From the NCBI GenBank assembly GCA_016713005.1, contig JADJPY010000003.1, positions 248,001 to 312,000 of the forward strand: 64,000 nucleotides of DNA, read 5' to 3'. Below are positions 51,127 to 60,147 of the stretch, in pieces. Under the pieces are notes generated by a model. That model was not told where the DNA came from, ran no database searches, and saw only the letters and a program-made list of their open reading frames with translations. The position numbers and the translations under genes are program-made. The stretch is from Ramlibacter sp. (GTDB lineage Bacteria > Pseudomonadota > Gammaproteobacteria > Burkholderiales > Burkholderiaceae_C). Positions within the stretch are counted from its first letter, which is position 1. Every line of letters starts with the position of its first letter.

Positions 51127-53022
51127 TCAGCCTGCTTGGGCACTCAGCACAGAAAGTATCTGGTCCACCGACTGCGCAATGGTCTGATTCTCGGTGTCAA
51201 TCGTGACGTCCGGTTGTTCCGGCACTTCGTAGGGGCTTCCAAGTCCCGAGAGGTTGGGCAGCAGCCCTGCCCGGGCCTTCCGGTAAAGGCCCTTGACGTC
51301 CCTGTGCTCGCAGACCTCCAGCGAAGTGCTGACATACACCTCAAGAAAGTCGGCTGCACCGATGAGTTCGCGGGCCATGGCGCGCTCCCGCGCGAAGGGC
51401 GAGATGAAGGCAGTGATGACGATCAGGCCGGCGTCCAGCATCAGCCTGGCGACTTCTGCGACCCTGCGGATGTTTTCCACCCGATCCGCTTCCGTGAAAC
51501 CGAGATCCTTGTTGAGGCCGAGCCGTACGTTGTCGCCGTCAAGAATATAGGTCCGCCGACCCATGTGATGGAGGCGGGCCTCGAGGGCGCTGGCCAGTGT
51601 TGATTTGCCCGATCCTGAAAGGCCCGTGAGCCAGACCACCCGTCCCGGGTGTCCATTGAGCCGTTCCCTGTCGGGGCGGGCAATCGCCAGCGCCTGCCGG
51701 TGAACATTGTCTGCACGCCGCAGGCTGTGGCGGATCATTCCGGCGGCGACCGTGGCATGCGTGAAGCGATCCACGAGGATGAAGCTGCCGAGGGTGCGGG
51801 AGTTCGCATAACTGTCGCAAACCAGTGGCTTGCTGACGGCCAGCGTGCAGCGGGCAATGTCATTGGGTTCCATGGATCTGCCTGGAACCGGCGACAACGT
51901 TGCAATGTCGATCTTGTCGCGGATGCCGGTCAGCGAGGCTGTGGCCCACTGGGTCGCAAGCTTGATGTCGTAGCTGCGCCCGGGCATTCCGCCCTCATCG
52001 CTGAACCAGACGAGATGCGCTTCGAACTGGTCGGTGAGCTGGAGCGGGCGGTCAGCGGCGGAAAGCACATCTCCTCGCGAGATGTCCAGTTCGTGGTCCA
52101 TGGTGAGCGTCACTGCTTGACCTGCCACGGCAACTTGCAGGGAGTGCCCCATGGTCACGATTTCCTTGACGCGTGCCGTTTGCCCTGAGGCAGTCACCCG
52201 GATCGTGTCTCCCACGCTCACAGAGCCCTGTGCGACTGTTCCACTGAAGCCCCGGAAGTTTGCGTTGGGCCGGTTGACCCACTGCACAGGAAAGGCGAGC
52301 GTGCCGGCAGATGCGGCTGTGGCCGGCACCGACTCCAGAAATTTCAGCAGCGTCGGGCCGCGGTACCACGGCATCCGGCTTGAGGATTGCACGATGTTGT
52401 CACCCTGAAGTGCCGACAGGGGTATGGCAGTCACGCTCCCGAACCCAAGGTTCGAAGCAATGCTTTGGAACGACGCACGAACGTCCTCAAACACGCTGGC
52501 CTCGAAGCCCGCCAGGTCCATTTTGTTGACCGCCAGCACGACGTGCTGTATGCCCATCAACGACGCAATGAACGCATGCCTGCGGGTCTGGCGCAGGATG
52601 CCCTGGGTGGCATCCACAAGGATCAGGGCGACGTCGGCCGTCGATGCTCCTGTGACCATGTTCCGCGTGTACTGTTCATGTCCCGGTGTGTCGGCCACGA
52701 TGAACTTGCGCCGACTCGTCGAGAAGAAGCGGTATGCCACATCGATCGTGATGCCCTGCTCCCTTTCGGCAGACAAACCGTCAACGAGCAGGGCAAAGTC
52801 GATCGCGTCGCCCTGGGTTCCGTGCTTCCTGGAGTCGCGCTCGAGCGCAGCGAGCTGGTCATCGTAGAGCTGTCGTGACTCCCACAGCAACCGGCCTATG
52901 AGTGTGCTTTTGCCATCGTCCACGCTGCCGCAGGTGATGAAACGCAAAAGGTCTTGCCCCTGCTGCTGCTTGAGGAATTCCTCAACGGTTTCAGGGGGCG
53001 GCGGGTTTGCGGGGAACGCCAT
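51127..53022 (-). CDS. cysNC: Bifunctional sulfate adenylyltransferase subunit 1 / APS kinase (CysNC)
   Basis: 631 residues. Residues about 1-430 are the GTPase CysN: GSVDDGKSTLIGRLL, DTPGHEQYTRNM, NKMD and beta-barrel domains. Residues about 450-631 are APS kinase CysC: WLTGLSGSGKSTLASAL, LDGDNVRLGLNKDLGF, PFARERAMAREL. With CysD it activates sulfate to APS and then PAPS. The fused form is typical where PAPS is made. Its ATG overlaps the cysD stop by one base (TGATG). It converges on hemW. Confidence 0.95.
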   Translation of the reverse strand: MAFPANPPPPETVEEFLKQQQGQDLLRFITCGSVDDGKSTLIGRLLWESRQLYDDQLAALERDSRKHGTQGDAIDFALLVDGLSAEREQGITIDVAYRFFSTSRRKFIVADTPGHEQYTRNMVTGASTADVALILVDATQGILRQTRRHAFIASLMGIQHVVLAVNKMDLAGFEASVFEDVRASFQSIASNLGFGSVTAIPLSALQGDNIVQSSSRMPWYRGPTLLKFLESVPATAASAGTLAFPVQWVNRPNANFRGFSGTVAQGSVSVGDTIRVTASGQTARVKEIVTMGHSLQVAVAGQAVTLTMDHELDISRGDVLSAADRPLQLTDQFEAHLVWFSDEGGMPGRSYDIKLATQWATASLTGIRDKIDIATLSPVPGRSMEPNDIARCTLAVSKPLVCDSYANSRTLGSFILVDRFTHATVAAGMIRHSLRRADNVHRQALAIARPDRERLNGHPGRVVWLTGLSGSGKSTLASALEARLHHMGRRTYILDGDNVRLGLNKDLGFTEADRVENIRRVAEVARLMLDAGLIVITAFISPFARERAMARELIGAADFLEVYVSTSLEVCEHRDVKGLYRKARAGLLPNLSGLGSPYEVPEQPDVTIDTENQTIAQSVDQILSVLSAQAG

Positions 53023-54461
53023 CAGAAGTATCCCTCCTGCTTCTTGCGTTCCATGCTGCCCGAACTGTCCGAATCGATGGCACGTCCCTGCCGCTCGGAG
53101 GTCTTCGCGCCGACCAGTTCAAGGATTATTTCGGGCAGCGACCTTGCCGCGGATTCGACCGCTCCCGTCAGCGGGTAACAGCCCAGCGTGCGGAAGCGTA
53201 CGTTTCGCAGCTGGATTTCCTCGCCGGGCAGAAGGCGCATCCTGTCGTCGTCCACCATCAGGAGCATGCCCTCGCGCGCCACCACAGGCCTTGGCTTGGC
53301 GAAATACAGGGGCACGACCGGGATCTCCTCATGCAGGATGTACTGCCAGATGTCCAGCTCGGTCCAGTTGGAGAGCGGGAACACCCGGATGCTTTCGCTG
53401 GGCGCCTTGCGTGTGTTGAACAGGTTCCACAGTTCCGGACGCTGGTTTTTGGGGTCCCAGCGGTGCGTGGCTGTCCTAAAGGAAAAAATCCGCTCCTTCG
53501 CACGCGACTTCTCTTCATCGCGGCGGGCTCCTCCAAACACCACATCAAAGCGGTGGTGGTTCAGGGCCTGCTTGAGCCCCTCGGTCTTGGTGATGTCGGT
53601 ATGCAGCGCCGATCCGTGGTCGAAGGGATTGATGTCGCGTTCAATCGCCTCCGGGTTGATGTGAACCAGCAACTCCATGCCACTTTCACGTGCCATGAAG
53701 TCGCGGAAGAGGTACATCTCCTGGAACTTCCACCGGGTGTCCACGTGCAGCAGCGGGAAAGGGGGCGGCGAAGGATGGAAAGCCTTGCGCGCCAGATGCA
53801 GCATCACCGAGCTGTCCTTGCCGATGGAATACAGCATGGCCGGGTTTTCGCTTTCAGCCACAGCTTCGCGGATGATGTGGATGCTCTCTGCCTCAAGCCT
53901 CTTGAGGTGAGGCGTTATGGGATAGGAATGCGTTGGGGGCGACTTTCGCGCAGCGGGAATGGACGGCGGGTAACTGGCCATGCGCACACCCAGTTTCGCA
54001 AGCCCCTCGTGATCACGGCAAAGACCTGCCAGGGGACCGTGCGGCAGGATTGCGAGGTCCCGTCCAATGAGGGCGCGCAAAGAGCTTGCCGCCCGTTCAA
54101 TGTCACCGGAGGCCGGTTCCATGGTTTCCAGTGGCACCCAATAGCGGGCTCCCCGCGCGTCGTTGGCGGCGAGCAACGTCCGAGTGTCCCTGCCCGTGCC
54201 CAGGATGTGCAGACTGGCAAACAGGACGCGTTGCCGCTTGCCGCGCGCCAGGCCGATCTCCCAATCCAGCAGCTTGGTCGAAGGCGCGCGACCCAACTCG
54301 TCTCGGATGTCTGTGGCGGCGAGTTCCCGGGGGAGGATTCCCAACTCGTGCAACCGGCGCTCGGTGGTGCGCCGGCTGTCGGCCACGCCAAGTTGGCGCA
54401 GGTGCTCGAACGCGGCACCGACGTCCCAAGCCTGAGGGCGATCAAGACCGAACAGATTCAT
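53022..54461 (-). CDS. cysD: Sulfate adenylyltransferase subunit 2 (CysD) with unusual N-terminal extension
   Basis: 479 residues in one open frame. From about residue 180 it is a standard CysD: ITPHLKRLEAESIHIIREAV, PP-loop YSIGKDSSVMLHLARKAF, FDVVFGGARRDEEKSRAKER and the C-terminal PLTGAVESAA. CysD proteins usually start close to ITPHLKRL and have about 300 residues. The first 160-180 residues here (LFGLDRPQAWDVGAAFEHL onward) are an unrecognised alpha/beta region with RRTTERRLHELGI that could be a small DNA-binding-like segment. An internal ATG at 53981 would give a normal-sized CysD of 319 residues. So this is either a true fusion or an upstream gene joined in frame. Confidence 0.85.
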   Translation of the reverse strand: MNLFGLDRPQAWDVGAAFEHLRQLGVADSRRTTERRLHELGILPRELAATDIRDELGRAPSTKLLDWEIGLARGKRQRVLFASLHILGTGRDTRTLLAANDARGARYWVPLETMEPASGDIERAASSLRALIGRDLAILPHGPLAGLCRDHEGLAKLGVRMASYPPSIPAARKSPPTHSYPITPHLKRLEAESIHIIREAVAESENPAMLYSIGKDSSVMLHLARKAFHPSPPPFPLLHVDTRWKFQEMYLFRDFMARESGMELLVHINPEAIERDINPFDHGSALHTDITKTEGLKQALNHHRFDVVFGGARRDEEKSRAKERIFSFRTATHRWDPKNQRPELWNLFNTRKAPSESIRVFPLSNWTELDIWQYILHEEIPVVPLYFAKPRPVVAREGMLLMVDDDRMRLLPGEEIQLRNVRFRTLGCYPLTGAVESAARSLPEIILELVGAKTSERQGRAIDSDSSGSMERKKQEGYF

Positions 54462-54552
54462 GGCCAAAACAGCATCAGGTTGTCGCAATATGCATCAATA
54501 TTCGATTTTGATGGATTTTGCTGAGGATTTCCCGTCCGGCTCGCGAAATTCC

Positions 54553-55392
54553 ATGAAAAAATCAATCATGCGACAAACAAGTGAATTGGCCGAGTGGTCA
54601 TCAGAGATCGTGGCCCTCGCTGAGGCTGCCGGGGCAGGCGTTCTGGCTGTGTACCGGCGGTGGCAGGCGCTAGGCGACGGCGTTCGAGGGCCGGGCCGCA
54701 GCGACAAGGCGGACGGATCACCCTTGACCGAGGCGGACGTCTTGTCCCACAACATCATTGCCGACGGGCTCGGCCGCCTGTGCCCTCATGTGCCTCTGGT
54801 ATCGGAAGAAGGCGCCAAACCCGCTGCAGAGCGTCTCCGGGGCTCAGATTTCTGGCTTGTCGATCCGCTGGACGGAACCCGGGAGTTCATTGACCGCAAC
54901 GGAGAGTTCACCGTAAACATTGCATTGGTTCGCGACGGGTTTCCGGTGTTTGGGGTGGTGGTGGCTCCAGTGCTCGAACAGACCTATTGGGGCGGACTGG
55001 GCCTTGGCGCATTTCGCTGCGACCCGCACCGCAGCCAGGAGATTCGCGTTTCGCTGCAGCCGTCGCGGCCCTGGCGCGTGGTGGCGAGTCGCAGCCACAT
55101 GGATGACCAGACAGCCCGTTTCATTTCCGGGCTGGGTCCGCACTGCCTGATCCAGTCCGGCAGTTCCCTGAAATTCTGCCGTGTCGCTGAAGGCTCTGCG
55201 GACGTCTATCCGCGGTTCGGACCGACCTGCGAGTGGGACACAGCCGCGGCACACGCTGTGCTCCGCGCTGCTGGCGGGCGCATCGCCCGTCTGGACGGAA
55301 CGGAACTAGGCTACGGCAAATCCGGATTCCTCAATCCGGCGTTCATCGCCTCGGGTGTCCCGATGTCCGGCCTTCCGGCGGAGGCACCGTGA
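54553..55392 (+). CDS. cysQ: 3'(2'),5'-bisphosphate nucleotidase CysQ
   Basis: 279 residues, inositol monophosphatase superfamily. Hydrolyses PAP, the by-product of PAPS use. Metal-binding motif DPLDGTREFIDRNGEFTVNIA and C-terminal WDTAAAHAVLRAAGG; VPLVSEEG carries the upstream acid. The start is uncertain: ATG 54553 chosen, ATG 54568 equally plausible, neither with a good ribosome site. Divergent from cysD across an AT-rich stretch that probably holds both promoters. Its stop overlaps the permease start. Confidence 0.92.
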   Translation: MKKSIMRQTSELAEWSSEIVALAEAAGAGVLAVYRRWQALGDGVRGPGRSDKADGSPLTEADVLSHNIIADGLGRLCPHVPLVSEEGAKPAAERLRGSDFWLVDPLDGTREFIDRNGEFTVNIALVRDGFPVFGVVVAPVLEQTYWGGLGLGAFRCDPHRSQEIRVSLQPSRPWRVVASRSHMDDQTARFISGLGPHCLIQSGSSLKFCRVAEGSADVYPRFGPTCEWDTAAAHAVLRAAGGRIARLDGTELGYGKSGFLNPAFIASGVPMSGLPAEAP

Positions 55393-56168
55393 TTGATCCC
55401 GGATTTGCTGCGGCTGGTGCCTTCACCGGTTTTGTGGTCGGGGTGACCGGTGTCGGCGGCGGGGCCCTGATGACGCCCATCTTGCTGTTGATATTCGGCG
55501 TGGCTCCCGCCACGGCCATTGCAACCGACCTGTGGTTTGCGGCCATCACGAAAGTTGTTGCGGCCCGGGTTCACCAGCAGGGTGGGCAGGTCGACTGGGT
55601 GGTGGTCAGGCGGCTGTGGTGGGGCAGTTTGCCCGTGGCCATTTTGATTGTGACCCTGGTTGCCCTGGGGAGCAGCGTGCAGAAACTGCCGTGGTTGACT
55701 CAGGCCATCGGGCTGGTGGTGGTGCTCACCGGTGTGGGCCTTCTGGCGGCGCCGCGCCTGCTCCAGGCGGCTCGGGAGCGCCGTATCGGCAATCCCTCAG
55801 CGTTCAAGGCAAAGCAGCCCGCGCTGACCGTGATAGCCGGTGCGGTGCTGGGCCTGTGTGTCGCACTCACGTCGGTCGGTGCAGGAGCCATTGGCAGCGT
55901 CGTCCTGCTGTACCTCTACCCGTTGAGAATGACACCCCACCGTCTGGTTGCCACAGACCTGGTCCATGCCATACCGCTGGCCGTGGTGGCCGGGACCGGA
56001 TACTTGCTGGCGGGCCTGGTCGACGGCGGGATGCTGGTCAGCATGTTGGCGGGCTCTTTGCCTGCGGTGGCGCTGGGCAGCCTGCTTGCGCGCCGGCTCA
56101 GTTCACGATGGTTGCAACTTGCCCTCGGGCTCGTGCTGATCGCGGCAGGGGCAAAGACGCTTTCATAG
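55389..56168 (+). CDS. TSUP family sulfite exporter TauE/SafE
   Basis: 259 residues with about eight hydrophobic segments. The TSUP signature glycine-rich repeats occur in both halves: GFVVGVTGVGGGALMTPILLL near residue 12 and LGLCVALTSVGAGAIGSVVLL near residue 155. Members move sulfite, sulfonates or other small anions. GTG 55389 overlaps the cysQ stop (GTGA), tying it to the sulfate-activation cluster; import of sulfate or export of a sulfur anion are both possible. Confidence 0.88.
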   Translation: MIDPGFAAAGAFTGFVVGVTGVGGGALMTPILLLIFGVAPATAIATDLWFAAITKVVAARVHQQGGQVDWVVVRRLWWGSLPVAILIVTLVALGSSVQKLPWLTQAIGLVVVLTGVGLLAAPRLLQAARERRIGNPSAFKAKQPALTVIAGAVLGLCVALTSVGAGAIGSVVLLYLYPLRMTPHRLVATDLVHAIPLAVVAGTGYLLAGLVDGGMLVSMLAGSLPAVALGSLLARRLSSRWLQLALGLVLIAAGAKTLS

Positions 56169-56195
56169 CCACCGCGGGAGTGCACGACCGGGCGC

Positions 56196-56201
56196 TAAAA
56201 T
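56196..56201 (+). promoter_or_regulatory. Putative -10 element of tRNA-Ser
   Basis: TAAAAT 12 bases before the tRNA 5' end, in the gap after the TSUP permease gene. No convincing -35 element was found. Confidence 0.35.
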
Positions 56202-56212
56202 CCTGCGCTTGA

Positions 56213-56300
56213 GGAAGCGTGGCAGAGTGGTCGATTGCACCGGTCTTGAAAACCGGCAACGGGCAACCGTTCGTGAGTTCGAATCTCACCGCTTCCGCCA
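56213..56300 (+). tRNA. tRNA-Ser (TGA)
   Basis: 88 bases, with the long variable arm of class II tRNAs and encoded CCA. Acceptor GGAAGCG pairs with CGCTTCC, discriminator G. The anticodon stem CCGGT/ACCGG closes loop CTTGAAA, anticodon TGA. The T arm is GTGAGTTCGAATCTCAC. Confidence 0.95.
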
Positions 56301-56306
56301 GGGGCC

Positions 56307-57299
56307 TCAGGGCGCCTTGGCGGCCAGCCTCGGCGCCAGCCGACGGTACAGGGCCATTCTCTCAGCCAGGGTCTGACCCAGCTTCTCCGGTCCCGCCGAT
56401 ACAAACTGGCTGCCCCGCGCGCGCATCAGCTCCGCCATCTGGGGGTCGCGCATCAGCACCAGCAGGTCCCGGTGCAGGGCCGCCACCACTTCGTCGGGAG
56501 TTTTGGCCGGCACAAAGATTCCGATGAAACCCACCACGTCCAGCCCTGGCCAGCGGTCCTTCAGCAGGGGCAGCGTGTCAAATGGCGGCAGGGTCGGTGA
56601 GGTGCCTGCATGGGCAATCACGCGGATGCGCTTGCCCTCGGCCAGCGGCAGCGCGGCATCGTAGGTGCTGAACAGGAAGTCCACCTGACCGCCGGAGAGC
56701 GCGTTCATCGCGGGCGCCAGTCCGGGATAGGGAATGGCCACCACCGGCGCCCCGAAGGCCTCACGCATCTGCTCACAACCGAACGACAGGTCTCCGGTGG
56801 GCGCGCCGCAGTTAAGGCCCTGTGGCGTCCTGCGGGCCAGTTCGACCAGTTCGTCCAGCGTGGTGACGGGCAACTCCCTGCGCACCGCCAGCAACATCCC
56901 GGCTTGAGACAACTCCAGCACCGGCCTCAGGTCTGCCTGCGGGTCAAAAGGCGTCTTCGACAATACGCTGTTGGTGGCCAGAAATCCGGAGCCCAGCAGC
57001 AAGGTGCGTCCGTCGGCCGCGGCCCGCACTGCCGCTTCCGTGCCGATGGCGCCACCCGCGCCCGGGCGGTTATCCACCAACAGGGTCTCGCCCTTGAGCC
57101 GGTGCCAGGCCAGTGCCATCGCCCGGGCCAGCACATCCAGCGGGCCACCCGCAGGCGTGGGCACGATGATGCGGGCCTGTGGCGCCACTGCACCTTGCGC
57201 GCCCGACAGGCCCGGCCACAGCGCTGCCGCGGCCATCAAGGCCAGACCCGCGCTGCGGCGCAAACCGGACCATGCCGTTCTCATGCGATTCCCGTTCAT
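56307..57299 (-). CDS. Tripartite tricarboxylate transporter-type substrate-binding protein (Bug/TctC)
   Basis: 330 residues. Signal peptide ending LSGAQG; then IIVPTPAGGPLDVLAR, the Bug ligand loop VDNRPGAGGAIGTEA, and TLLLGSGFLATNSVL. Bug proteins are extremely numerous in Burkholderiales and bind carboxylates or other small acids in the periplasm. No TctA/TctB membrane genes are nearby. Its ATG overlaps the stop of an acyl-CoA ligase gene (ATGA), so the ligand may be an acid that the ligase activates; this is inference. The RIGHT boundary was set at MNGNRMRTAW. Confidence 0.9.
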   Translation of the reverse strand: MNGNRMRTAWSGLRRSAGLALMAAAALWPGLSGAQGAVAPQARIIVPTPAGGPLDVLARAMALAWHRLKGETLLVDNRPGAGGAIGTEAAVRAAADGRTLLLGSGFLATNSVLSKTPFDPQADLRPVLELSQAGMLLAVRRELPVTTLDELVELARRTPQGLNCGAPTGDLSFGCEQMREAFGAPVVAIPYPGLAPAMNALSGGQVDFLFSTYDAALPLAEGKRIRVIAHAGTSPTLPPFDTLPLLKDRWPGLDVVGFIGIFVPAKTPDEVVAALHRDLLVLMRDPQMAELMRARGSQFVSAGPEKLGQTLAERMALYRRLAPRLAAKAP

Positions 57300-58798
57300 C
57301 CCTGCACACCCTGCGCGATGCGCGCCTTCACCATCGTCTCGACCTGCCTGCGCATCACCTTGCCGCCGGGATTGCGCGGCAAGTCCTCGGTGATGACGAT
57401 CCTGGACGGTACCGTGGGCCGCGCCAGCGACTTCAGGCAATGGGCCAGCAGCTTTTCCGCATCCAGGGGGCCGCGGCACACCACTGCGGCGGCCAGCACG
57501 CGCACGCCGTTGTCGTCTTCCACCACCACCACCGAGGATTCCACCACCTGTTCATCGCTGTCCAGCACCTGCTCGATCAGTGCCGGGTCCACCTTGATGC
57601 CGCCGACGTTGAGCACATCGTCAGAGCGGCCGGCCAGGACAAGTCTCCGGTCGGGGGCAACAGAGCCGCGGTCTCCCGGATAGAACCAGCCCTCACGCAG
57701 GCCGCTGGTGTCACCGGCAGCCGCCCCGATGTAGCCGCCCGCCATGGCCGGGCCACGAAAACGGAGGACTCCCGTCTGACCCGGTTCGAGAGGATTTCCG
57801 GATTCGTCCAGTGCCTGACACGTGATCCACGGGGCGAGTTGTCCCGCTTCGCCGTCCGGCCCATCCGGCTGTGGGTCTGTCGCCAGCGCCATCGTGCCGG
57901 TTTCGGTGGAGCCATAGGTGACCCGTATGTTGGGTGTCAGCAAGCCGCGCAATGTGGCCAGCACCTTGGCTGGTACCCGGCTGCCGCCAATCAATATCGA
58001 TTCGACCCTGCCGGCAGGCACAGGAGCCTGCCCGGCCTGCTTGTGCAGGTGGTTGGCCAGTTCGATGGCCAGTGCCGTGGTGGTCACCAGACCGATCGGA
58101 CCGGGCGTGCCCAGTGCCTCCACCACAGACTCGACCTTGCCAGACTCCGGGAACACCACTTCTCCCCCGGCGGACAGCTGCATGAGCGCATGGCCCAGTG
58201 CAAATCCGATGCGAAGGTCCGCCCGGATCAGTCGCCGCTCGGGCGGCCCGCTGGTGTAGATCTGTGCCGAGATATGTTGCAGCTCCTGCGTCGCACCCTG
58301 GGTCCAGGGGACGCCCTTGGACTGACCGGTCGTGCCAGAGGTCAATGCGATGCGCCACACCTGGTCCACGCATTCCGTGGCAACGCGGACCTCGGGCAGG
58401 CCGGCTGGCGCCGCCGCGAACAACTCCGCGGGTGTGGCCTGCGGCAGGCGCCGGGCTTGCTCGCCGCTCCAGGCGTCCACCCGTTCGCAGACCAACAATG
58501 CGACCGGCTGGCGCGCCAGCATGGCGTTCTTGGCAGGGTCTGGCCAGCGCGGATCAAACGGAGTTGAGACCGCGCCCATGCGGGCCAGTGCAATCAGGAT
58601 CGTCAGGTGCGCGGCGGGTTGCGCCGCGCTCACCGCCACGCAGTCGTCCTGCTTGACCCCACGGGCGGCCAGCTGGCGCATGATGTTTTCAACGGTGACG
58701 CGCAGCGAACCGTAGGGCACCCGGATTTTCCCGGCCGTGATGGCGATGCGCGCGGGATTCCCGGCGCAGTGGCGCCAGATCGAATCGGTGAGGTTCAT
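57296..58798 (-). CDS. AMP-dependent acyl-CoA synthetase/ligase family protein
   Basis: 500 residues, ANL superfamily. P-loop LTSGTTGQSKGVPWTQG, adenine site VTYGSTETGTMAL, hinge YPGDRGSVAPDRRLVLAGRSDDVLNVGGIKVDP and the catalytic Lys near the C-terminus in NPGGKVMRR. It activates a carboxylic acid to its CoA thioester via an acyl-AMP; substrate unknown. It overlaps the downstream binding-protein gene and lies 10 bases downstream... on the far side it abuts ureG's neighbour region with only 10 bases between, on the same strand as the urease cluster. Confidence 0.9.
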   Translation of the reverse strand: MNLTDSIWRHCAGNPARIAITAGKIRVPYGSLRVTVENIMRQLAARGVKQDDCVAVSAAQPAAHLTILIALARMGAVSTPFDPRWPDPAKNAMLARQPVALLVCERVDAWSGEQARRLPQATPAELFAAAPAGLPEVRVATECVDQVWRIALTSGTTGQSKGVPWTQGATQELQHISAQIYTSGPPERRLIRADLRIGFALGHALMQLSAGGEVVFPESGKVESVVEALGTPGPIGLVTTTALAIELANHLHKQAGQAPVPAGRVESILIGGSRVPAKVLATLRGLLTPNIRVTYGSTETGTMALATDPQPDGPDGEAGQLAPWITCQALDESGNPLEPGQTGVLRFRGPAMAGGYIGAAAGDTSGLREGWFYPGDRGSVAPDRRLVLAGRSDDVLNVGGIKVDPALIEQVLDSDEQVVESSVVVVEDDNGVRVLAAAVVCRGPLDAEKLLAHCLKSLARPTVPSRIVITEDLPRNPGGKVMRRQVETMVKARIAQGVQG

Positions 58799-58808
58799 GG
58801 TCGCGAGT

Positions 58809-59464
58809 TTAGGTCACCGCGACCAGCAATCCCCGCTTCTCGATGAACGCCACCACCTCTGCCAGGCCGGATAGCGTCTTCAGGTTGGTCATCACGTAGG
58901 GCTTGTCCCGGCGCATGCGCTTTGTGTCGGCTTCCATCACGCCCAGGTCGGCGCCCACATGCGGCGCCAGGTCGGTCTTGTTGATCACGAACAGGTCGCT
59001 CTTGGTGATGCCGGGGCCGCCCTTGCGCGGGATCTTCTCGCCCGCCGCCACATCGATCACGTAGATGGTCAGGTCGCTAAGCTCGGGGCTGAAGGTGGCG
59101 GCCAGGTTGTCGCCGCCGCTTTCAACGAACACGATGTCCGCGTCGGGGAACTGCTCCAGCATGCGGTCGATGGCTTCCAGGTTGATGGACGCGTCCTCCC
59201 GGATCGCGGTGTGCGGGCAGCCACCCGTCTCCACACCCATGATGCGCTCGGCTGCCAGCGCGCCGCTCACGGTCAGCAGTCGCTGGTCTTCCTTGGTGTA
59301 AATGTCATTGGTGATCGCGATCAGGTCGTACTTGTCGCGCATGGCCTTGCACAGCATCTCAAGCAAGGTCGTCTTGCCGGAGCCGACGGGCCCGCCGATG
59401 CCCACGCGCAGCGGTGGCAGCTGCGGCTGCGGTTCGGAATATGGTGCAGGGCAGAAGTGGTCAT
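58809..59464 (-). CDS. ureG: Urease accessory GTPase UreG, N-terminal frameshift suspected
   Basis: Delivers nickel to urease using GTP. The body is intact: P-loop GIGGPVGSGKTTLLEMLC, ITNDIYTKEDQ, METGGCPHT-like VETGGCPHTAIREDAS, the Asp pair in FVESGGDNL, and INKTDLAPHVG. The expected start, ATG 59464 (MTTSALHHIPNR), overlaps the ureF stop as ATGA, but it is one base out of frame with the body. One base appears missing near 59428. In the body frame the only upstream start is a TTG at 59558 deep inside ureF. Either sequence error or an unusual start. Confidence 0.88.
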
Positions 59465-60147
59465 GATCGGAACAGGCGTGAGTACTGTGTTTCGTGGCGG
59501 GAAGAGAGAATCGCCAGCATCGGGCTGAAGGCCTGACGTTGGTCGTCGTCGCAGGCAAGTGCGTGGTCCGCAGCCTCGGGGATTGCGGCGGCCAGGCGGG
59601 CCAGGATGCGCTGGCCGGCGCCCTGGCCCAGCGGCACGGACTTGATCGCGGCCTGCATCATGTTTTCTGCCCAGCCGAAGGCGCAGGCCAGCAGGGCGTC
59701 GCGCACCGGCGCACCGGACCGTTCCAGCGCCAGCGCCATGGCAACGGGCCAGGTCAGGGGCGTCGGCGCCCGCGCCGCCGTTTGCGGGTCTACGGACTTG
59801 AGCCACTCCACAAGGGATCGGCCCATCTGTTCGGACTGCTGGCGCAGCTCGGCGGTCTCACGCGTGTGCAGCACCCAGCGGTTGAGCGAGGCGACGCGCT
59901 CGGCGTCACCTGTCCGCCAGGCCGTCATGGCCTGCGCCACCACGGCCAGCTCGCTGCGCGCCAGGCTCGTGTGCAACTGGTCCACCAGCCAGTCGCCGGC
60001 GGAGTGTTCGTCGCGCACCAGCCCGTGCTCCACCGCGGATTCCAGCCCTTCGGAGTACGAGAAGCCACCCACCGGCAGCGCCGGCGAGGCGAGCCAGATC
60101 AGCTGCAGAAGCGAGGCATCAGTGATGGTGGTGCCCGTGGCCGTCAT
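59461..60147 (-). CDS. ureF: Urease accessory protein UreF
   Basis: About 228 residues, all-helical; acts in nickel insertion with UreG and UreD. Seen: LLQLIWLASPALPVGGFSYS, GLESAVEHGLV and PLGQGAGQRIL. The start is unclear: in frame the nearest ATG (60147) lies inside the His-rich tail of ureE. A natural TGATG start at 60119 overlapping the ureE stop is one base out of frame; one more C (ATGCCCTCG) would give MPSLLQLIWLASP, close to family starts. The gene body is intact. Confidence 0.88.
   Translation of the reverse strand: MTATGTTITDASLLQLIWLASPALPVGGFSYSEGLESAVEHGLVRDEHSAGDWLVDQLHTSLARSELAVVAQAMTAWRTGDAERVASLNRWVLHTRETAELRQQSEQMGRSLVEWLKSVDPQTAARAPTPLTWPVAMALALERSGAPVRDALLACAFGWAENMMQAAIKSVPLGQGAGQRILARLAAAIPEAADHALACDDDQRQAFSPMLAILSSRHETQYSRLFRS

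Noticed and set aside
56150..56210. TTTCATAGC at the end of the TSUP gene as a possible degenerate repeat
   Set aside because: The left half of the palindrome is missing and the G-rich block does not fit the spacing.
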